Below are positions 18,130-26,338 of a stretch of 62,619 bases of DNA, one piece after another. The translations under genes and the position numbers were made by a program. How positions within the stretch are numbered: the stretch's first letter is position 1; every line of letters starts with the position of its first letter. Origin of the DNA: DALYDK01 sp964477125 (lineage in GTDB: Bacteria; Patescibacteriota; Saccharimonadia; Saccharimonadales; CAIOMD01); NCBI GenBank assembly GCA_964477125.1, contig CAYZCZ010000003.1, forward strand, positions 1 to 62,619, in the 5' to 3' direction. The notes under the pieces were generated by a model. It ran no database searches. It was given only the letters and a program-made list of their open reading frames with translations, and was not told the DNA's origin.

Positions 18130-18669
18130 TTACAGGTTCAAGTAATTTAAGTAAAATTTTAGTTCAGCTATGGATTCTTGTATATCACCAAGCGCTCTGT
18201 GAGATTCCTGTTTAGTAAACTCAATACTGTATTTATTTTGCATAATAATTTTATAACTACTTACGTCTAGCATGCGGTAATGTAATAGTTTTTCAACATC
18301 TGGCCACCACTGCCTGATGAATCTCCTATCTTGATGAATGCTATTTCCTGCTAAAATTGCAGGCTCTTGGCCAAAATTACGGCGTACAAACCCAACAAAA
18401 TCGTTTACGACATGCTGTTCATTTGGGGCTACCTGTACCCTGCTTAGTAAGCCATTAGCAGAATGTTGGGACCTAGACCATTCATTCATATTTGCTAAAA
18501 TTTGTGGTGGCTGGAAAACTACTGCTTCATATTCATCTATTAAATTAAAATTAAAATCAGTAACAATTGCTGCCACTTCTAAAATACGGTCATTAATTGG
18601 ATGCAGACCGGTCATCTCTAAGTCCACCCAAAGTAGTTTATTAGACTTTTCGTGTTTTAAATCGCTCAT
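18130..18669 (-). CDS. orn: Oligoribonuclease
   Basis: A 3'-5' exoribonuclease of the DEDDh class that finishes RNA decay by hydrolysing 2-5 nt oligonucleotides. 179 residues, the full family length. Catalytic residues are visible: D16/E18 in WVDLEMTGL, the Asp in GNSIHQDRRF, and His/Asp in SHRALGDI. A GATAAT hexamer (with TG one base ahead) lies 6 nt before the ATG and no SD is seen, another candidate leaderless start. Followed by the MmcQ-like gene. Confidence 0.96.
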   Translation of the reverse strand: MSDLKHEKSNKLLWVDLEMTGLHPINDRILEVAAIVTDFNFNLIDEYEAVVFQPPQILANMNEWSRSQHSANGLLSRVQVAPNEQHVVNDFVGFVRRNFGQEPAILAGNSIHQDRRFIRQWWPDVEKLLHYRMLDVSSYKIIMQNKYSIEFTKQESHRALGDIQESIAELKFYLNYLNL

Positions 18670-18712
18670 ATGGTTATTATCTCATACAAAACAGTACTAA
18701 TATTTAAATTAC

Positions 18713-19081
18713 TTATTCTTGATTTTTAAAATCTAGAGCAAGACTATTGATGCAAAAGCGCATGTTTGTTGGAGTTTGCGGAGCATCGTTAAAAACATGC
18801 CCTAGGTGCCCCCCACAATTGGCACATTGCACTTCTACTCGACGCATATTATTGCTGTTATCTTCAACCAATTTAACTGCCTTCGTATTAGCAACATCAT
18901 AAAAACTAGGCCAGCCACTACCAGAATCAAACTTAGCGTCACTATCAAAAACCTCGCTACCGCAATTTGCACAGATGTATTTTCCAGGTTCTTTATTGTT
19001 TAAATATTGTCCTGAAAATGGAGGCTCTGTAGATTTGTCAAATAATATCGCTCGTTGTTCATCTGTTAAATCATTTTTCAT
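18713..19081 (-). CDS. msrB: Peptide-methionine (R)-S-oxide reductase
   Basis: Repairs the R-epimer of methionine sulfoxide in proteins. From the ATG at 19081 it has 122 residues; the frame stays open 14 codons further, but TATAAT (19089-19094) lies 7 nt before this ATG, so the shorter form is preferred. Two zinc-binding CxxC pairs (C37/C40, C86/C89), the GSGWPSF substrate loop and the catalytic Cys C110 in RFCINS are all present. No msrA is in the window. Confidence 0.96.
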   Translation of the reverse strand: MKNDLTDEQRAILFDKSTEPPFSGQYLNNKEPGKYICANCGSEVFDSDAKFDSGSGWPSFYDVANTKAVKLVEDNSNNMRRVEVQCANCGGHLGHVFNDAPQTPTNMRFCINSLALDFKNQE

Positions 19082-19141
19082 ACCAATAATTATACACTTT
19101 GAGATATCGCGCAAATAGCCCAATTTTATGACATTTATTTG

Positions 19142-20113
19142 TTATTTGTCTAAGACTGATTTACCTAAAACTTTTGCCAAAAGAGACATACGGACATACA
19201 TACCGTACTTCATCTGATCAAAATAAGCAGCCCTTGGATCGACATCGACTTCCTCGGTTATTTCTCCAACCCTTGGAAGTGGATGCATTACTATCATTTC
19301 ATCTTTAGCATTTTCTAATACTTTTGGAGTTATCCTGAATGCATCTTTTAATCGATGGTACTCTGCCTGATCTAAAAATCTTTCACCCTGAACTCTGGTA
19401 ACATATAGCACGTCCGTATCTGGCAAAATTCCGTCAAGTTCATTCGACTCTTTTTGCTGAACTCCCTTTTCTGATAGTTCATTAATGTACTGTTTGGGCA
19501 TTACTAACTCCTTGGGGGAGATATAGTTTAAGCTAACGTCGTATTTTGATAACAATTTAGCCAAAGAATGTACCGTACGCCCGTTCTTTAAGTCTCCTAA
19601 TAACGTTACATTTAGACCGTCAATTCTCCCCAATCTTTCCTGTATTGTGAACAAATCTAACAAAGCTTGAGTAGGATGTTCACCTGAACCATCCCCGGCA
19701 TTTATAACAGGCTTCTCGGCCACTTCCGCAGCAACTGCAACTGCACCCAGCTTAGGATGCCTTAGCACTGTAACGTCCGCATATTGCTCTAGAGACCTTA
19801 CCGTATCCTGTAAGGTCTCGCCTTTTGCAACAGAAGAATACTCTACGTTATTTATCTGAATGACATTACCGCCATGCCTATGCATAGCCGCCTCAAAAGA
19901 TGATGATGTTCTGGTCGATGGTTCATAAAATAAGTTTGCTAATTCTTTACGATACAACAAATTAGTTCCGTCCTCAGACTCCACAACTCTTCTTGTTGCA
20001 TCTGACTCTTCAAACAATTGGTCAATATCATCTCTTTCAAATTGTTCAATTGAAACAATATGCTTATTTTCAAAATTACCGTTTATTGGTTCGCCTTTAT
20101 ATATTTCCGACAT
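19142..20113 (-). CDS. pyrB: Aspartate carbamoyltransferase catalytic chain
   Basis: Joins carbamoyl phosphate and aspartate, the committed step of pyrimidine synthesis. 323 residues. The carbamoyl-phosphate loop FYEPSTRTSSSF (63-73), HPTQALLD (146-153), GDLKNGRTVHSLA and HPLPRVGE are intact. It has an excellent SD (AGGAGG). No other de novo pyrimidine gene apart from pyrH is nearby, and no pyrI. The 170-bp upstream region contains a short leader ORF and a terminator-like hairpin, so attenuation control is likely. Confidence 0.97.
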   Translation of the reverse strand: MSEIYKGEPINGNFENKHIVSIEQFERDDIDQLFEESDATRRVVESEDGTNLLYRKELANLFYEPSTRTSSSFEAAMHRHGGNVIQINNVEYSSVAKGETLQDTVRSLEQYADVTVLRHPKLGAVAVAAEVAEKPVINAGDGSGEHPTQALLDLFTIQERLGRIDGLNVTLLGDLKNGRTVHSLAKLLSKYDVSLNYISPKELVMPKQYINELSEKGVQQKESNELDGILPDTDVLYVTRVQGERFLDQAEYHRLKDAFRITPKVLENAKDEMIVMHPLPRVGEITEEVDVDPRAAYFDQMKYGMYVRMSLLAKVLGKSVLDK

Positions 20114-20141
20114 TCTTCCTCCTAAAATTTAGTTATTATTT

Positions 20142-20169
20142 AAAAAAACGAGCCACCTACAGTGACTCG
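20142..20169 (-). terminator. Terminator/attenuator hairpin in the pyrB leader
   Basis: Read on the minus strand, CGAGTCA (20169-20163) pairs with TGGCTCG (20155-20149), 7 bp with one G-U, loop of 7, followed at once by seven T (20148-20142): a textbook intrinsic terminator. It lies 28 nt before the pyrB ATG and 116 nt after the argS stop, and directly follows the stop codon of an 11-codon leader ORF. It may simply end argS transcription, but its placement just before the pyrB SD favours an attenuator. Confidence 0.75.
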
Positions 20170-20205
20170 CTATAATACTAGTGAATATTGTTCCCCTACG
20201 CTCAT
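20170..20205 (-). CDS. Putative pyrB leader peptide
   Basis: An 11-codon ORF (MSVGEQYSLVL, stop TAG) with an SD-like AAGGGG 4 nt upstream of the ATG. Its stop codon touches the first base of the terminator stem. In the known E. coli pyrBI system a ribosome translating a leader ORF close behind polymerase blocks the terminator when UTP is low. The same layout is seen here; regulation is inferred, not shown. A possible promoter, TTGACT (20277-20282 on the + coordinates), lies just after the argS stop. Confidence 0.45.
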   Translation of the reverse strand: MSVGEQYSLVL

Positions 20206-20285
20206 TTTTCCCCTTAAATTAGTTTGATTTGGGAGTTCTTGAACCTATTACATTTAACCATTTTATTTGCGCCAAAGTCAAATTT

Positions 20286-21950
20286 CTACATTTTGTCTGG
20301 GGCAGTAATACCTAGGATTTCTAGGCCAGACTTTAGGGTGTTTGCATAATTTTCAACTAATGCTCTTCTTATGGCTTCACGCTCATCTCCAACTACTTTA
20401 CTATTTTCGTAAAAACGGTTGAATACTTGAGCTAATTCATATAAATACGTGCAAATATGGTGTGGCATAAGGTCGTTTATGGATTTTATTAGTGCAATTT
20501 GATAATGCGTAAGTGCCCGAGCCAACAACCTTTCGTGCTTGGTTAAAATACTAAATTCAGTAGCGTTTTGAACCTTTGATTTTTCTAAAATGCTTCTAGC
20601 TCTGGCATGAGCATACTGTAAGTATGGTCCACTATTGCCCTGTAAACTTACAGATTCTTCTGGGTTAAAAGCAATATCTCCACCTAGCCTTTGCTTTAAA
20701 AATGCATACTTGACTGCACCAAGCATGACCATTTTGGCAGTAGTTGGGTCTTTTTCTTGAGATACGATTGTTTCAACTGTATTTAAAACGTCGGTAGCTG
20801 TTGTAACATTACCAAGGCGTGAACTCATTTTTTTACCATCACCAAATTTTATTATGCCATTGCTAAGATGTGTCATATTGCCGGCTACTTCTGGTATAAG
20901 TTCACCTGCAGCCAAATAGACTACTTTCATATATTCAGCTTGGTCACGGCCGGTAATTAAGATTCTGTGGTCAAAATTGTAGTCAGCATACTCTAAGCTA
21001 ATAACCCCTAAGTCCTTGGTTTCGTAAGTTGGAAGCCCGGTACTAGTTATAAATACCCTTGTATGTAGTCCTTTATCTTCTCCGCGATAAACCACAGCTC
21101 CATCTGAATTTTCAAAAATACCCTTGTCCAAACCACTGTTGACTAATTTTAGTCCAGGTTCTGTGCAGACGCTTTCAGGATAGTATTTAAAACCATCAAC
21201 TTCTATTCGAGCATAAAAATTATCAAAATAATCATAACTCCACTGCCTGCAAGTCCAGTAAATTTGCGCAAATTTCGATTCTTTATCATTATTCTTATGT
21301 ATTGAATAAACTTGTTGATTGTACTGCTCTATTTGTTTCTTATAATCAACATTTTCTTCGTAAGCCATTGCTCCGATTACATATGCTTTACTAAGAAAAT
21401 TAGCCCTCTTAGCATCATCTACACCGCTTAGTTTATCTGGATACTCGCCACCAAACTCAGTAATAATTCCAAACATTGCCTTACCAACATGCAGTCCCAC
21501 ATCGCCACCAAAATTAGTTCTATGAACATTGGCTCCGGCAAGTGATAACATTCGAGATATTACATCTCCTTCGATAGTTTGATATAAATGGCCTGCATGA
21601 AGTTCTTTGAAGGCATTTGGACATGAATACTCGACTACATATTTTTTACCACCTAATAACTGTGGTACATTTTGGCTAATTGATTCAACTAAGGCCTTAT
21701 CCTCAATAAAAATATTGATAAAACCAGGGCCGGCCACCTCTACTTTTGATATAAATTCATTAGTTTTTAATTTTTCTGTTATTTGCTCGGCAATTTCACG
21801 TGGGTTTTTACCAAGTTGCTTACTAAGACGCATAGCAACATTGGTACTTAAGTCACCAAATTGGGCTTCTGGTACGGTCAAATCTGATGTTACTTCAATA
21901 CTGTACAAACTTTTAACTGTACCTTTAATTATTTCAGCTAATTGTTCCAT
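20286..21950 (-). CDS. argS: Arginyl-tRNA synthetase
   Basis: Class I synthetase charging tRNA-Arg. 554 residues. The N-terminal Add1 domain (FGDLSTNVAMRLSK) is followed by the HIGH-equivalent ELHAGHL (117-122), the catalytic core with the GGDVGLHVGK loop, KMSKS-equivalent GDGKKMSSRLGNV, and a C-terminal helical DALR anticodon-binding domain (HARARSIL, YELAQVFNRFYE). The ATG has an SD (GGAG) 5 nt ahead. A tRNA-Arg(GCG) occurs at 30608. Confidence 0.97.
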   Translation of the reverse strand: MEQLAEIIKGTVKSLYSIEVTSDLTVPEAQFGDLSTNVAMRLSKQLGKNPREIAEQITEKLKTNEFISKVEVAGPGFINIFIEDKALVESISQNVPQLLGGKKYVVEYSCPNAFKELHAGHLYQTIEGDVISRMLSLAGANVHRTNFGGDVGLHVGKAMFGIITEFGGEYPDKLSGVDDAKRANFLSKAYVIGAMAYEENVDYKKQIEQYNQQVYSIHKNNDKESKFAQIYWTCRQWSYDYFDNFYARIEVDGFKYYPESVCTEPGLKLVNSGLDKGIFENSDGAVVYRGEDKGLHTRVFITSTGLPTYETKDLGVISLEYADYNFDHRILITGRDQAEYMKVVYLAAGELIPEVAGNMTHLSNGIIKFGDGKKMSSRLGNVTTATDVLNTVETIVSQEKDPTTAKMVMLGAVKYAFLKQRLGGDIAFNPEESVSLQGNSGPYLQYAHARARSILEKSKVQNATEFSILTKHERLLARALTHYQIALIKSINDLMPHHICTYLYELAQVFNRFYENSKVVGDEREAIRRALVENYANTLKSGLEILGITAPDKM

Positions 21951-21962
21951 ATAAGCTCCATA

Positions 21963-22652
21963 TTACCTTTTAGCTGTAGCATGGGCAAACAAATATGCTT
22001 TCCATATAACAAAATAAAGGCAACTTAAGAATACAAAAAACAAAACTGTTGTTCCTAGTGACTTTGAGTATTCTGAAACGTCAATAATGCTTCTGGAAAC
22101 ATCAAATACTATTCCGAATGGATTGGTTATGACGTCCCAACTGTTCCATCGCAAAAACCTACCAAGATAAATTGCGTATCCACATAAAAATAATGAACCA
22201 AACACAACTATATTGCTTAACTGCCTTGACCTTTGCCTGAACCTAAAATGTACTAAGCCCAAGGATATAAAACCAAGTATAAAACCAAGTATTGCATAGG
22301 TAGAGAATAAAACTACGTCGTACATGTGCATATCTATGGGGGATTCTGGCAAGTGTACAAAATCACTCACTAAATAAAAGGCATTAGGCAAAAATAACAG
22401 CCATAAACCAAATAAAAATCCATTTTTCCATGACCAGACAATGCCTTTTTTAGTATTTTTATATAGTAATAAAGCAAAACCAACAGGTATTACTGCCAAA
22501 AATAAGTTCCATATTAAATACCAAAATTCGGTACTGGCTGTAATGAACATACGAAGTACGCTTAAAACAAGCGCGAATAACACAAGGCTAACAACGGCCA
22601 TTACAAAACCATTTAGTGGGTTATCCCATAACAATACTACTTTTTGCCTCAT
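21963..22652 (-). CDS. DUF1361 membrane protein
   Basis: 229 residues with about seven TM helices and the DUF1361 signatures LWLLFLPNAFYLVSDFVHL and YAIYLGRFLRWNSWDVI. Function unknown. A TATAAT (22663-22668) precedes the ATG by 10 nt, with no SD. It ends 12 bp before argS on the same strand, so readthrough into argS is plausible. Confidence 0.87.
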   Translation of the reverse strand: MRQKVVLLWDNPLNGFVMAVVSLVLFALVLSVLRMFITASTEFWYLIWNLFLAVIPVGFALLLYKNTKKGIVWSWKNGFLFGLWLLFLPNAFYLVSDFVHLPESPIDMHMYDVVLFSTYAILGFILGFISLGLVHFRFRQRSRQLSNIVVFGSLFLCGYAIYLGRFLRWNSWDVITNPFGIVFDVSRSIIDVSEYSKSLGTTVLFFVFLSCLYFVIWKAYLFAHATAKR

Positions 22653-22701
22653 ATTTATTTTTATTATACTCGATATTAGTTGTCAGCAATAAACTGTATA
22701 G

Positions 22702-23373
22702 CTAGTCAAACTTTGTTAGGTAGTTGGGGCTATCTGCTAAGTGAGATATTTTAAAGTGATAATCTTGAATAACTTTATCTATTTGGACCTGATTTAATCC
22801 TAGCGAATTATAAACAATAAAAGGCTCAACAACATTAAGCCCACAGAACTCAAAAATTCCATGTTGTATAGGTAATAGCATTTGGTTCATGGTTGCACCT
22901 AGCTGGCCTTCGGCACGATAATAATCTTCAGGGAAACCAGCAATTCCACATAACATAACCGATTTTCCCCTGAGTAAGCCTTTGTCATAAATTTTACCTG
23001 CGTCCCAGGTTACTCCCATGGCAAATACCCTGTCGAACCAACCTTTTAAAATTGCCGGAACGCTAAACCACCATATTGGGGTATGAAAAATAATAATATC
23101 GGCTTTAGCGACTTTTTCAATTTCGGCCATTATATCTGGTGAGAAAAGCAACCCCCCAGCAGATGTATGTTTTTGCTCAAGCATATAATTAAAGTGGCCC
23201 CCGTCCAATGCAGTAAAGTCATATTTTTCTGCTTTTGGTGAAAAACCAATAGCATACAAATCTGTCTCCATAACTGAATGTCCTTGTCTAAGCAATTCAC
23301 CTATAGCAGAATTTTTCAAAGAAGCCGTCAGTGATTTTGGCTCATTATGTGCATACACCGACAAAATGTTCAT
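22702..23373 (-). CDS. NAD(P)H quinone reductase-like flavodoxin-fold protein
   Basis: 223 residues of the NQO1/KefF/MdaB flavodoxin_2 family: an FMN-binding start ILSVYAHNEPKSLTASL, the central FHTPIWWFSVPAILKGWFDRVFAMG motif that is diagnostic of the family, and IAGFPEDYY. Members reduce quinones or related electrophiles with NAD(P)H using FMN or FAD. Specific substrate unclear. Divergent from the downstream P-loop kinase gene. Confidence 0.9.
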   Translation of the reverse strand: MNILSVYAHNEPKSLTASLKNSAIGELLRQGHSVMETDLYAIGFSPKAEKYDFTALDGGHFNYMLEQKHTSAGGLLFSPDIMAEIEKVAKADIIIFHTPIWWFSVPAILKGWFDRVFAMGVTWDAGKIYDKGLLRGKSVMLCGIAGFPEDYYRAEGQLGATMNQMLLPIQHGIFEFCGLNVVEPFIVYNSLGLNQVQIDKVIQDYHFKISHLADSPNYLTKFD

Positions 23374-23506
23374 GCTTATTATTGTCTAACTAAAGTTCAA
23401 ATATCACAAGTAAAGTGCAATAATTTTTGTGGAGAAATATATTTAGCGTATTCTAAAATGTAATAGTGGGTATCAAAAAATATTTATACCAAGGAGTTAA
23501 GAGCTT

Positions 23507-24094
23507 ATGAAAGAAATACCCAGGGTTGTTATAACGGGTGGGCCCGGAAGTGGTAAAACTACAGCCTTAGATTATGTAGCTAAAAATTACCCAAATGCTT
23601 ATTGTGAAAAGGAAGCAGTTAGCTCAATTATTTGGGATACTATACAGCTTAAGGGATCAGTTGAGCCATCACAGGACTACGTAGAAGCGTATCACAAAAC
23701 TCAAAGAGGCCTTCAGGAACTATTAGATGCAAAGGCCTTATTAGAGGCACAACAAGCAGGTTACAGTTTGATTATTCAAGATGGTTCAATGATTGAAGTT
23801 GCAGGCGAGTTCGATGACATTGCTAAGTTCGAAAATTCTACTGGAATAAATTACCAAAAAGAAATTGGTAAATACGCCTATGTATTGTTTATGGAAACAT
23901 ATGCCGGAACCAACAACTATAAACCAGCCGAAAATGCCAGCTACACAGAAGAAGAAGCCATTACTAGAAATAATCGTCTAAAAGAATTATGGAAGCCGCA
24001 TGAAAAAGTAATGATGGTAACTGGGTCAAAAACAGAGATAAGATCAGAGATTGTATTGCAACTGATAGAAATGATTGCCGACGGTAAAGTATAG
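23507..24094 (+). CDS. AAA_28-like P-loop ATPase/kinase
   Basis: 195 residues with a perfect Walker A GGPGSGKTT (11-19) and a Walker B-like YSLIIQDGS. The layout (P-loop, early EKEAVSSI helix, Asp strand, late RNNRLKELW arginine region) fits the AAA_28 predicted kinase family, often involved in NAD or small-metabolite handling. Substrate unknown. Strong Shine-Dalgarno (AAGGAGTTAAGAGCTT before ATG). Read with the following gene as a possible two-gene unit, although 73 bp separate them. Confidence 0.8.
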   Translation: MKEIPRVVITGGPGSGKTTALDYVAKNYPNAYCEKEAVSSIIWDTIQLKGSVEPSQDYVEAYHKTQRGLQELLDAKALLEAQQAGYSLIIQDGSMIEVAGEFDDIAKFENSTGINYQKEIGKYAYVLFMETYAGTNNYKPAENASYTEEEAITRNNRLKELWKPHEKVMMVTGSKTEIRSEIVLQLIEMIADGKV

Positions 24095-24167
24095 ATTTTC
24101 AAGAAAGCCATTAAAGACAAAAAAGCATTACTAGAATAAAAACGAAAAAAAGTGTAATTTACTATTT

Positions 24168-24848
24168 ATGAGAGAACTGTTCCCTGAACAAAGAAAGCCC
24201 ATATCATTTCCGTTAAATTCTCTTAATAAATTCAGCCCAGAATATAATCCTACACATGAAAGTTTAGTTATTGGGGATACTATTTCTTTAAAGAAAAACG
24301 AACATCAGTATGGAGATGTTAGTGAACTACTTACTCTTGGCAATGTATTGTCTAATGATTTAAATAGACAAATTTGGGAAGATTCAATAAAGCTATATGG
24401 TATAGAGAAAACTGAAATAGATGATCCTTACCGTGATCTTCTTAGCAGTGATCCTAAATACCTTAAAAAAAGAATTATGAATGGTTTTGAAACTGGTCTA
24501 AAACTAGATAATGCAGAGCTTATAAATAAGGGCATTGTCAAGATTAGCGGTAAGTCAAAATGCCAAAACTATTATGGCTGGCAAGCACTTATAAGGGGTA
24601 CATTTGCTTTACCTGGGGTAAATGAACCGGTAAAACTAGAAGAAATACCGTTGGTTTTTGTAGTTGTCCATAACGATAAATATATGAGATTTGGGCCCTA
24701 TGACCTAGAGCGCGAAAAAATAAGCGATTTAAAACACCAAAATATTAACAAAGCATTGAGGGCAGTAAAAATTGGTATCTTTGCCACACAAGGGCGCATA
24801 ACAAAGAAGAAAAATAGCCCACCAATGAGTGAAGGTGGCAATCAATAG
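24168..24848 (+). CDS. Hypothetical soluble protein
   Basis: 226 residues, no TM segment or signal peptide, no family recognised. A moderately conserved-looking core (GWQALIRGTFALPGVNEP, IPLVFVVVHNDKYMRFGPYDLEREK) suggests a beta-rich domain; the C-terminus is basic (RITKKKNSP). A TACTAT hexamer lies just before the ATG and no SD is seen. It is immediately followed by tRNA-derived repeats. Confidence 0.65.
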   Translation: MRELFPEQRKPISFPLNSLNKFSPEYNPTHESLVIGDTISLKKNEHQYGDVSELLTLGNVLSNDLNRQIWEDSIKLYGIEKTEIDDPYRDLLSSDPKYLKKRIMNGFETGLKLDNAELINKGIVKISGKSKCQNYYGWQALIRGTFALPGVNEPVKLEEIPLVFVVVHNDKYMRFGPYDLEREKISDLKHQNINKALRAVKIGIFATQGRITKKKNSPPMSEGGNQ

Positions 24849-24853
24849 TATTA

Positions 24854-24960
24854 GCGGCCAACTGCCACAGGCAGTTGTCGTTCGAATCATTCTTCAATCT
24901 TCCAACTAAAAAACCAGGCATATAACCTGGTTCTTTAGTTGGCGGAGGGAGAGGGATTCG
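24854..24960 (-). repeat. 107-nt perfect direct repeat, copy 1 (tRNA-Ser 3' end plus trailer)
   Basis: Identical over 107 nt to 25016-25122. On the minus strand it begins in the T-loop of tRNA-Ser (ending GATTCG on the plus strand), runs through the T-arm, acceptor and CCA, the trailing hairpin (24902-24942) and a second hairpin CAACTGCC/GGCAGTTG (24858-24876). This copy lacks the rest of the tRNA, so it is a 3'-end remnant. The break point in the T-loop is a position used by tRNA-targeting integrases, but no integrase is present. Confidence 0.9.
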
Positions 24961-25015
24961 CCCTTTATGCGCGAAAGAAAAATACTTTCGCTACATAAAC
25001 TGCTTCGCAGCAAGG

Positions 25016-25122
25016 GCGGCCAACTGCCACAGGCAGTTGTCGTTCGAATCATTCTTCAATCTTCCAACTAAAAAACCAGGCATATAACCTGGTTCTTTAG
25101 TTGGCGGAGGGAGAGGGATTCG
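25016..25122 (-). repeat. 107-nt perfect direct repeat, copy 2 (intact tRNA side)
   Basis: The second copy of the 107-nt repeat; here it continues into the complete tRNA-Ser(GGA). The copies are separated by 55 nt (24961-25015) holding two small hairpins (GCGAAAG...CTTTCGC and CTGCTTCGCAG). Complete identity implies a very recent duplication, or an assembly error at a repeat. Confidence 0.9.
25064..25104 (-). terminator. tRNA-Ser(GGA) trailing hairpin incorporating CCA
   Basis: On the minus strand the encoded CCA is the start of the stem: CCAACTAAA...TTTAGTTGG encloses AACCAGG/CCTGGTT followed by T's. It serves as an intrinsic terminator right at the tRNA 3' end. The same design is seen after tRNA-Arg and near the tRNA-Ser(GCT). 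Confidence 0.8.
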
Positions 25123-25189
25123 AACCCTCGAGGGCTTGCGCCCAACACGCTTTCCAAGCGTGCGCCATAGGCCACTAGGCGACCCCTCC
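25102..25189 (-). tRNA. tRNA-Ser(GGA), CCA encoded
   Basis: An 88-nt class II tRNA. Acceptor GGAGGGG pairs with TCCCTCC, followed by discriminator G and encoded CCA. The anticodon arm reads CACGC-TT-GGA-AA-GCGTG, giving anticodon GGA (UCC/UCU codons). A long variable arm (GGGCGCAAGCCC) and T-arm GAGGG-TTCGAAT-CCCTC are intact. Confidence 0.96.
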
Positions 25190-25211
25190 ATAATTATTAA
25201 TTATACGATAT

Positions 25212-25381
25212 TGGTTCGAAACTAGGGATTCTACCCACCTTCGGCGGGCCCGCCTCAACTCTGGTGCATTCGCACTCAGGGTTTCCGTCCTTGCAAAATG
25301 CCACTGGCATTTTTCACCTCGAAGGCTTGCACCTTAGCACCTTTCCAAGCGTGCGCCATGGCAGACTCTGGCGACCCCTCC
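25212..25381 (-). pseudogene. Decayed tRNA-Ser copy with insertion in the T-loop
   Basis: The sequence from 25381 back to about 25316 matches the 5' acceptor, D-arm, anticodon arm (CGCTTGGAAAG) and start of the variable arm of tRNA-Ser(GGA). Homology then breaks in the T-arm and resumes as GGGATTC at 25223-25229 and TTGG at 25211-25214, with about 85 nt inserted. The insert is GC-rich and contains short hairpins, for example AAAATGCC-ACT-GGCATTTT. Mismatched stems show it is not functional. Confidence 0.65.
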
Positions 25382-25453
25382 AAACATGCAATATTAAAGA
25401 TTATATAATTTATCCCTTGAAATTCACACCTTAAAACAGGTAAACTTCTATAA

Positions 25454-26338
25454 ATGTCTTTGATAAATCTTGAAAACTTAAGCAAGGTGTATGGTTTTGG
25501 CGATGCCACAACTATTGCTCTAGACGATGTTAACCTAAAAATTGAAAAAGGTGAATTCGTAGCAGTTATGGGCGCTAGCGGCTCTGGCAAAAGTACCCTT
25601 TTAAATATAATTGGCTTGCTTGACCGATGTTCTCAAGGCACTTACCTACTAGACGAACGAGATGTTTCACGCATAAGATCGCGTAAAAGGGCTAAGATTC
25701 GCCGAGATAGATTCGGCTTCATCTTCCAAAGTTTTAACCTAATAAGCAATATGAGTGTCTTAGAAAATGTTTCATTGCCACTTGCCTACAAAGGTATGCT
25801 AAAACTTAGTCGCCACAAAAAAGCTTCAGCTATGTTAGAAAAAATTGGCTTACAAAACCGTGAATACTACCTTCCTCACCAACTAAGTGGTGGCCAAGTA
25901 CAGCGTGTAGCCATAGCCAGAGCATTAATTAACAAACCTAGCCTTATAATTGCCGACGAACCTACGGGCAACCTAGACAGCGCCAGTAGCGAATCCATAA
26001 TGGATATGATAAGGGATATTCACCTGGCCGGTAATACAATTATTATGGTCACTCATAACCCCGATTTAACGGCTTATGCGAGCAGAATTGTATATATGCG
26101 AGATGGTGCGGTTGTAGAAGATAAGCCACTGAGAAAAAATGAAATAGTCGACCTAGATAAACTAACCAAAGAAGATGAAAAAGCCTCCAAAGTAGAGTTA
26201 AACAAAAATATTAACCATCCGACCACAGATAAGGAATCTTCTGATACGCCAGAAAACACAACCTCAGCCAACAAAAGCAAAACTAATAAACCAGCAACTG
26301 ATCGTAAAACTAGTAAATCGAAAAGGGCCAAGAAATGA
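25454..26338 (+). CDS. ABC transporter ATPase (MacB/LolD type)
   Basis: 294 residues. ATP-binding subunit powering the downstream MacB-like permease. Walker A GASGSGKST (40-48), Q-loop FIFQSFNL, signature LSGGQ (144-148), Walker B LIIADEP (164-170) and the H-loop MVTHN are all present. The last ~70 residues are a Lys/Ser/Thr-rich tail absent from typical LolD/MacB ATPases. Its stop overlaps the permease start (ATGA). Exports a lipoprotein, peptide or antibiotic in known families; the substrate is not inferable here. Confidence 0.95.
   Translation: MSLINLENLSKVYGFGDATTIALDDVNLKIEKGEFVAVMGASGSGKSTLLNIIGLLDRCSQGTYLLDERDVSRIRSRKRAKIRRDRFGFIFQSFNLISNMSVLENVSLPLAYKGMLKLSRHKKASAMLEKIGLQNREYYLPHQLSGGQVQRVAIARALINKPSLIIADEPTGNLDSASSESIMDMIRDIHLAGNTIIMVTHNPDLTAYASRIVYMRDGAVVEDKPLRKNEIVDLDKLTKEDEKASKVELNKNINHPTTDKESSDTPENTTSANKSKTNKPATDRKTSKSKRAKK

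Noticed and set aside
24991..25590. Minus-strand reading frames over the tRNA-Ser region
   Set aside because: They run through tRNA and pseudo-tRNA sequence; not protein genes.
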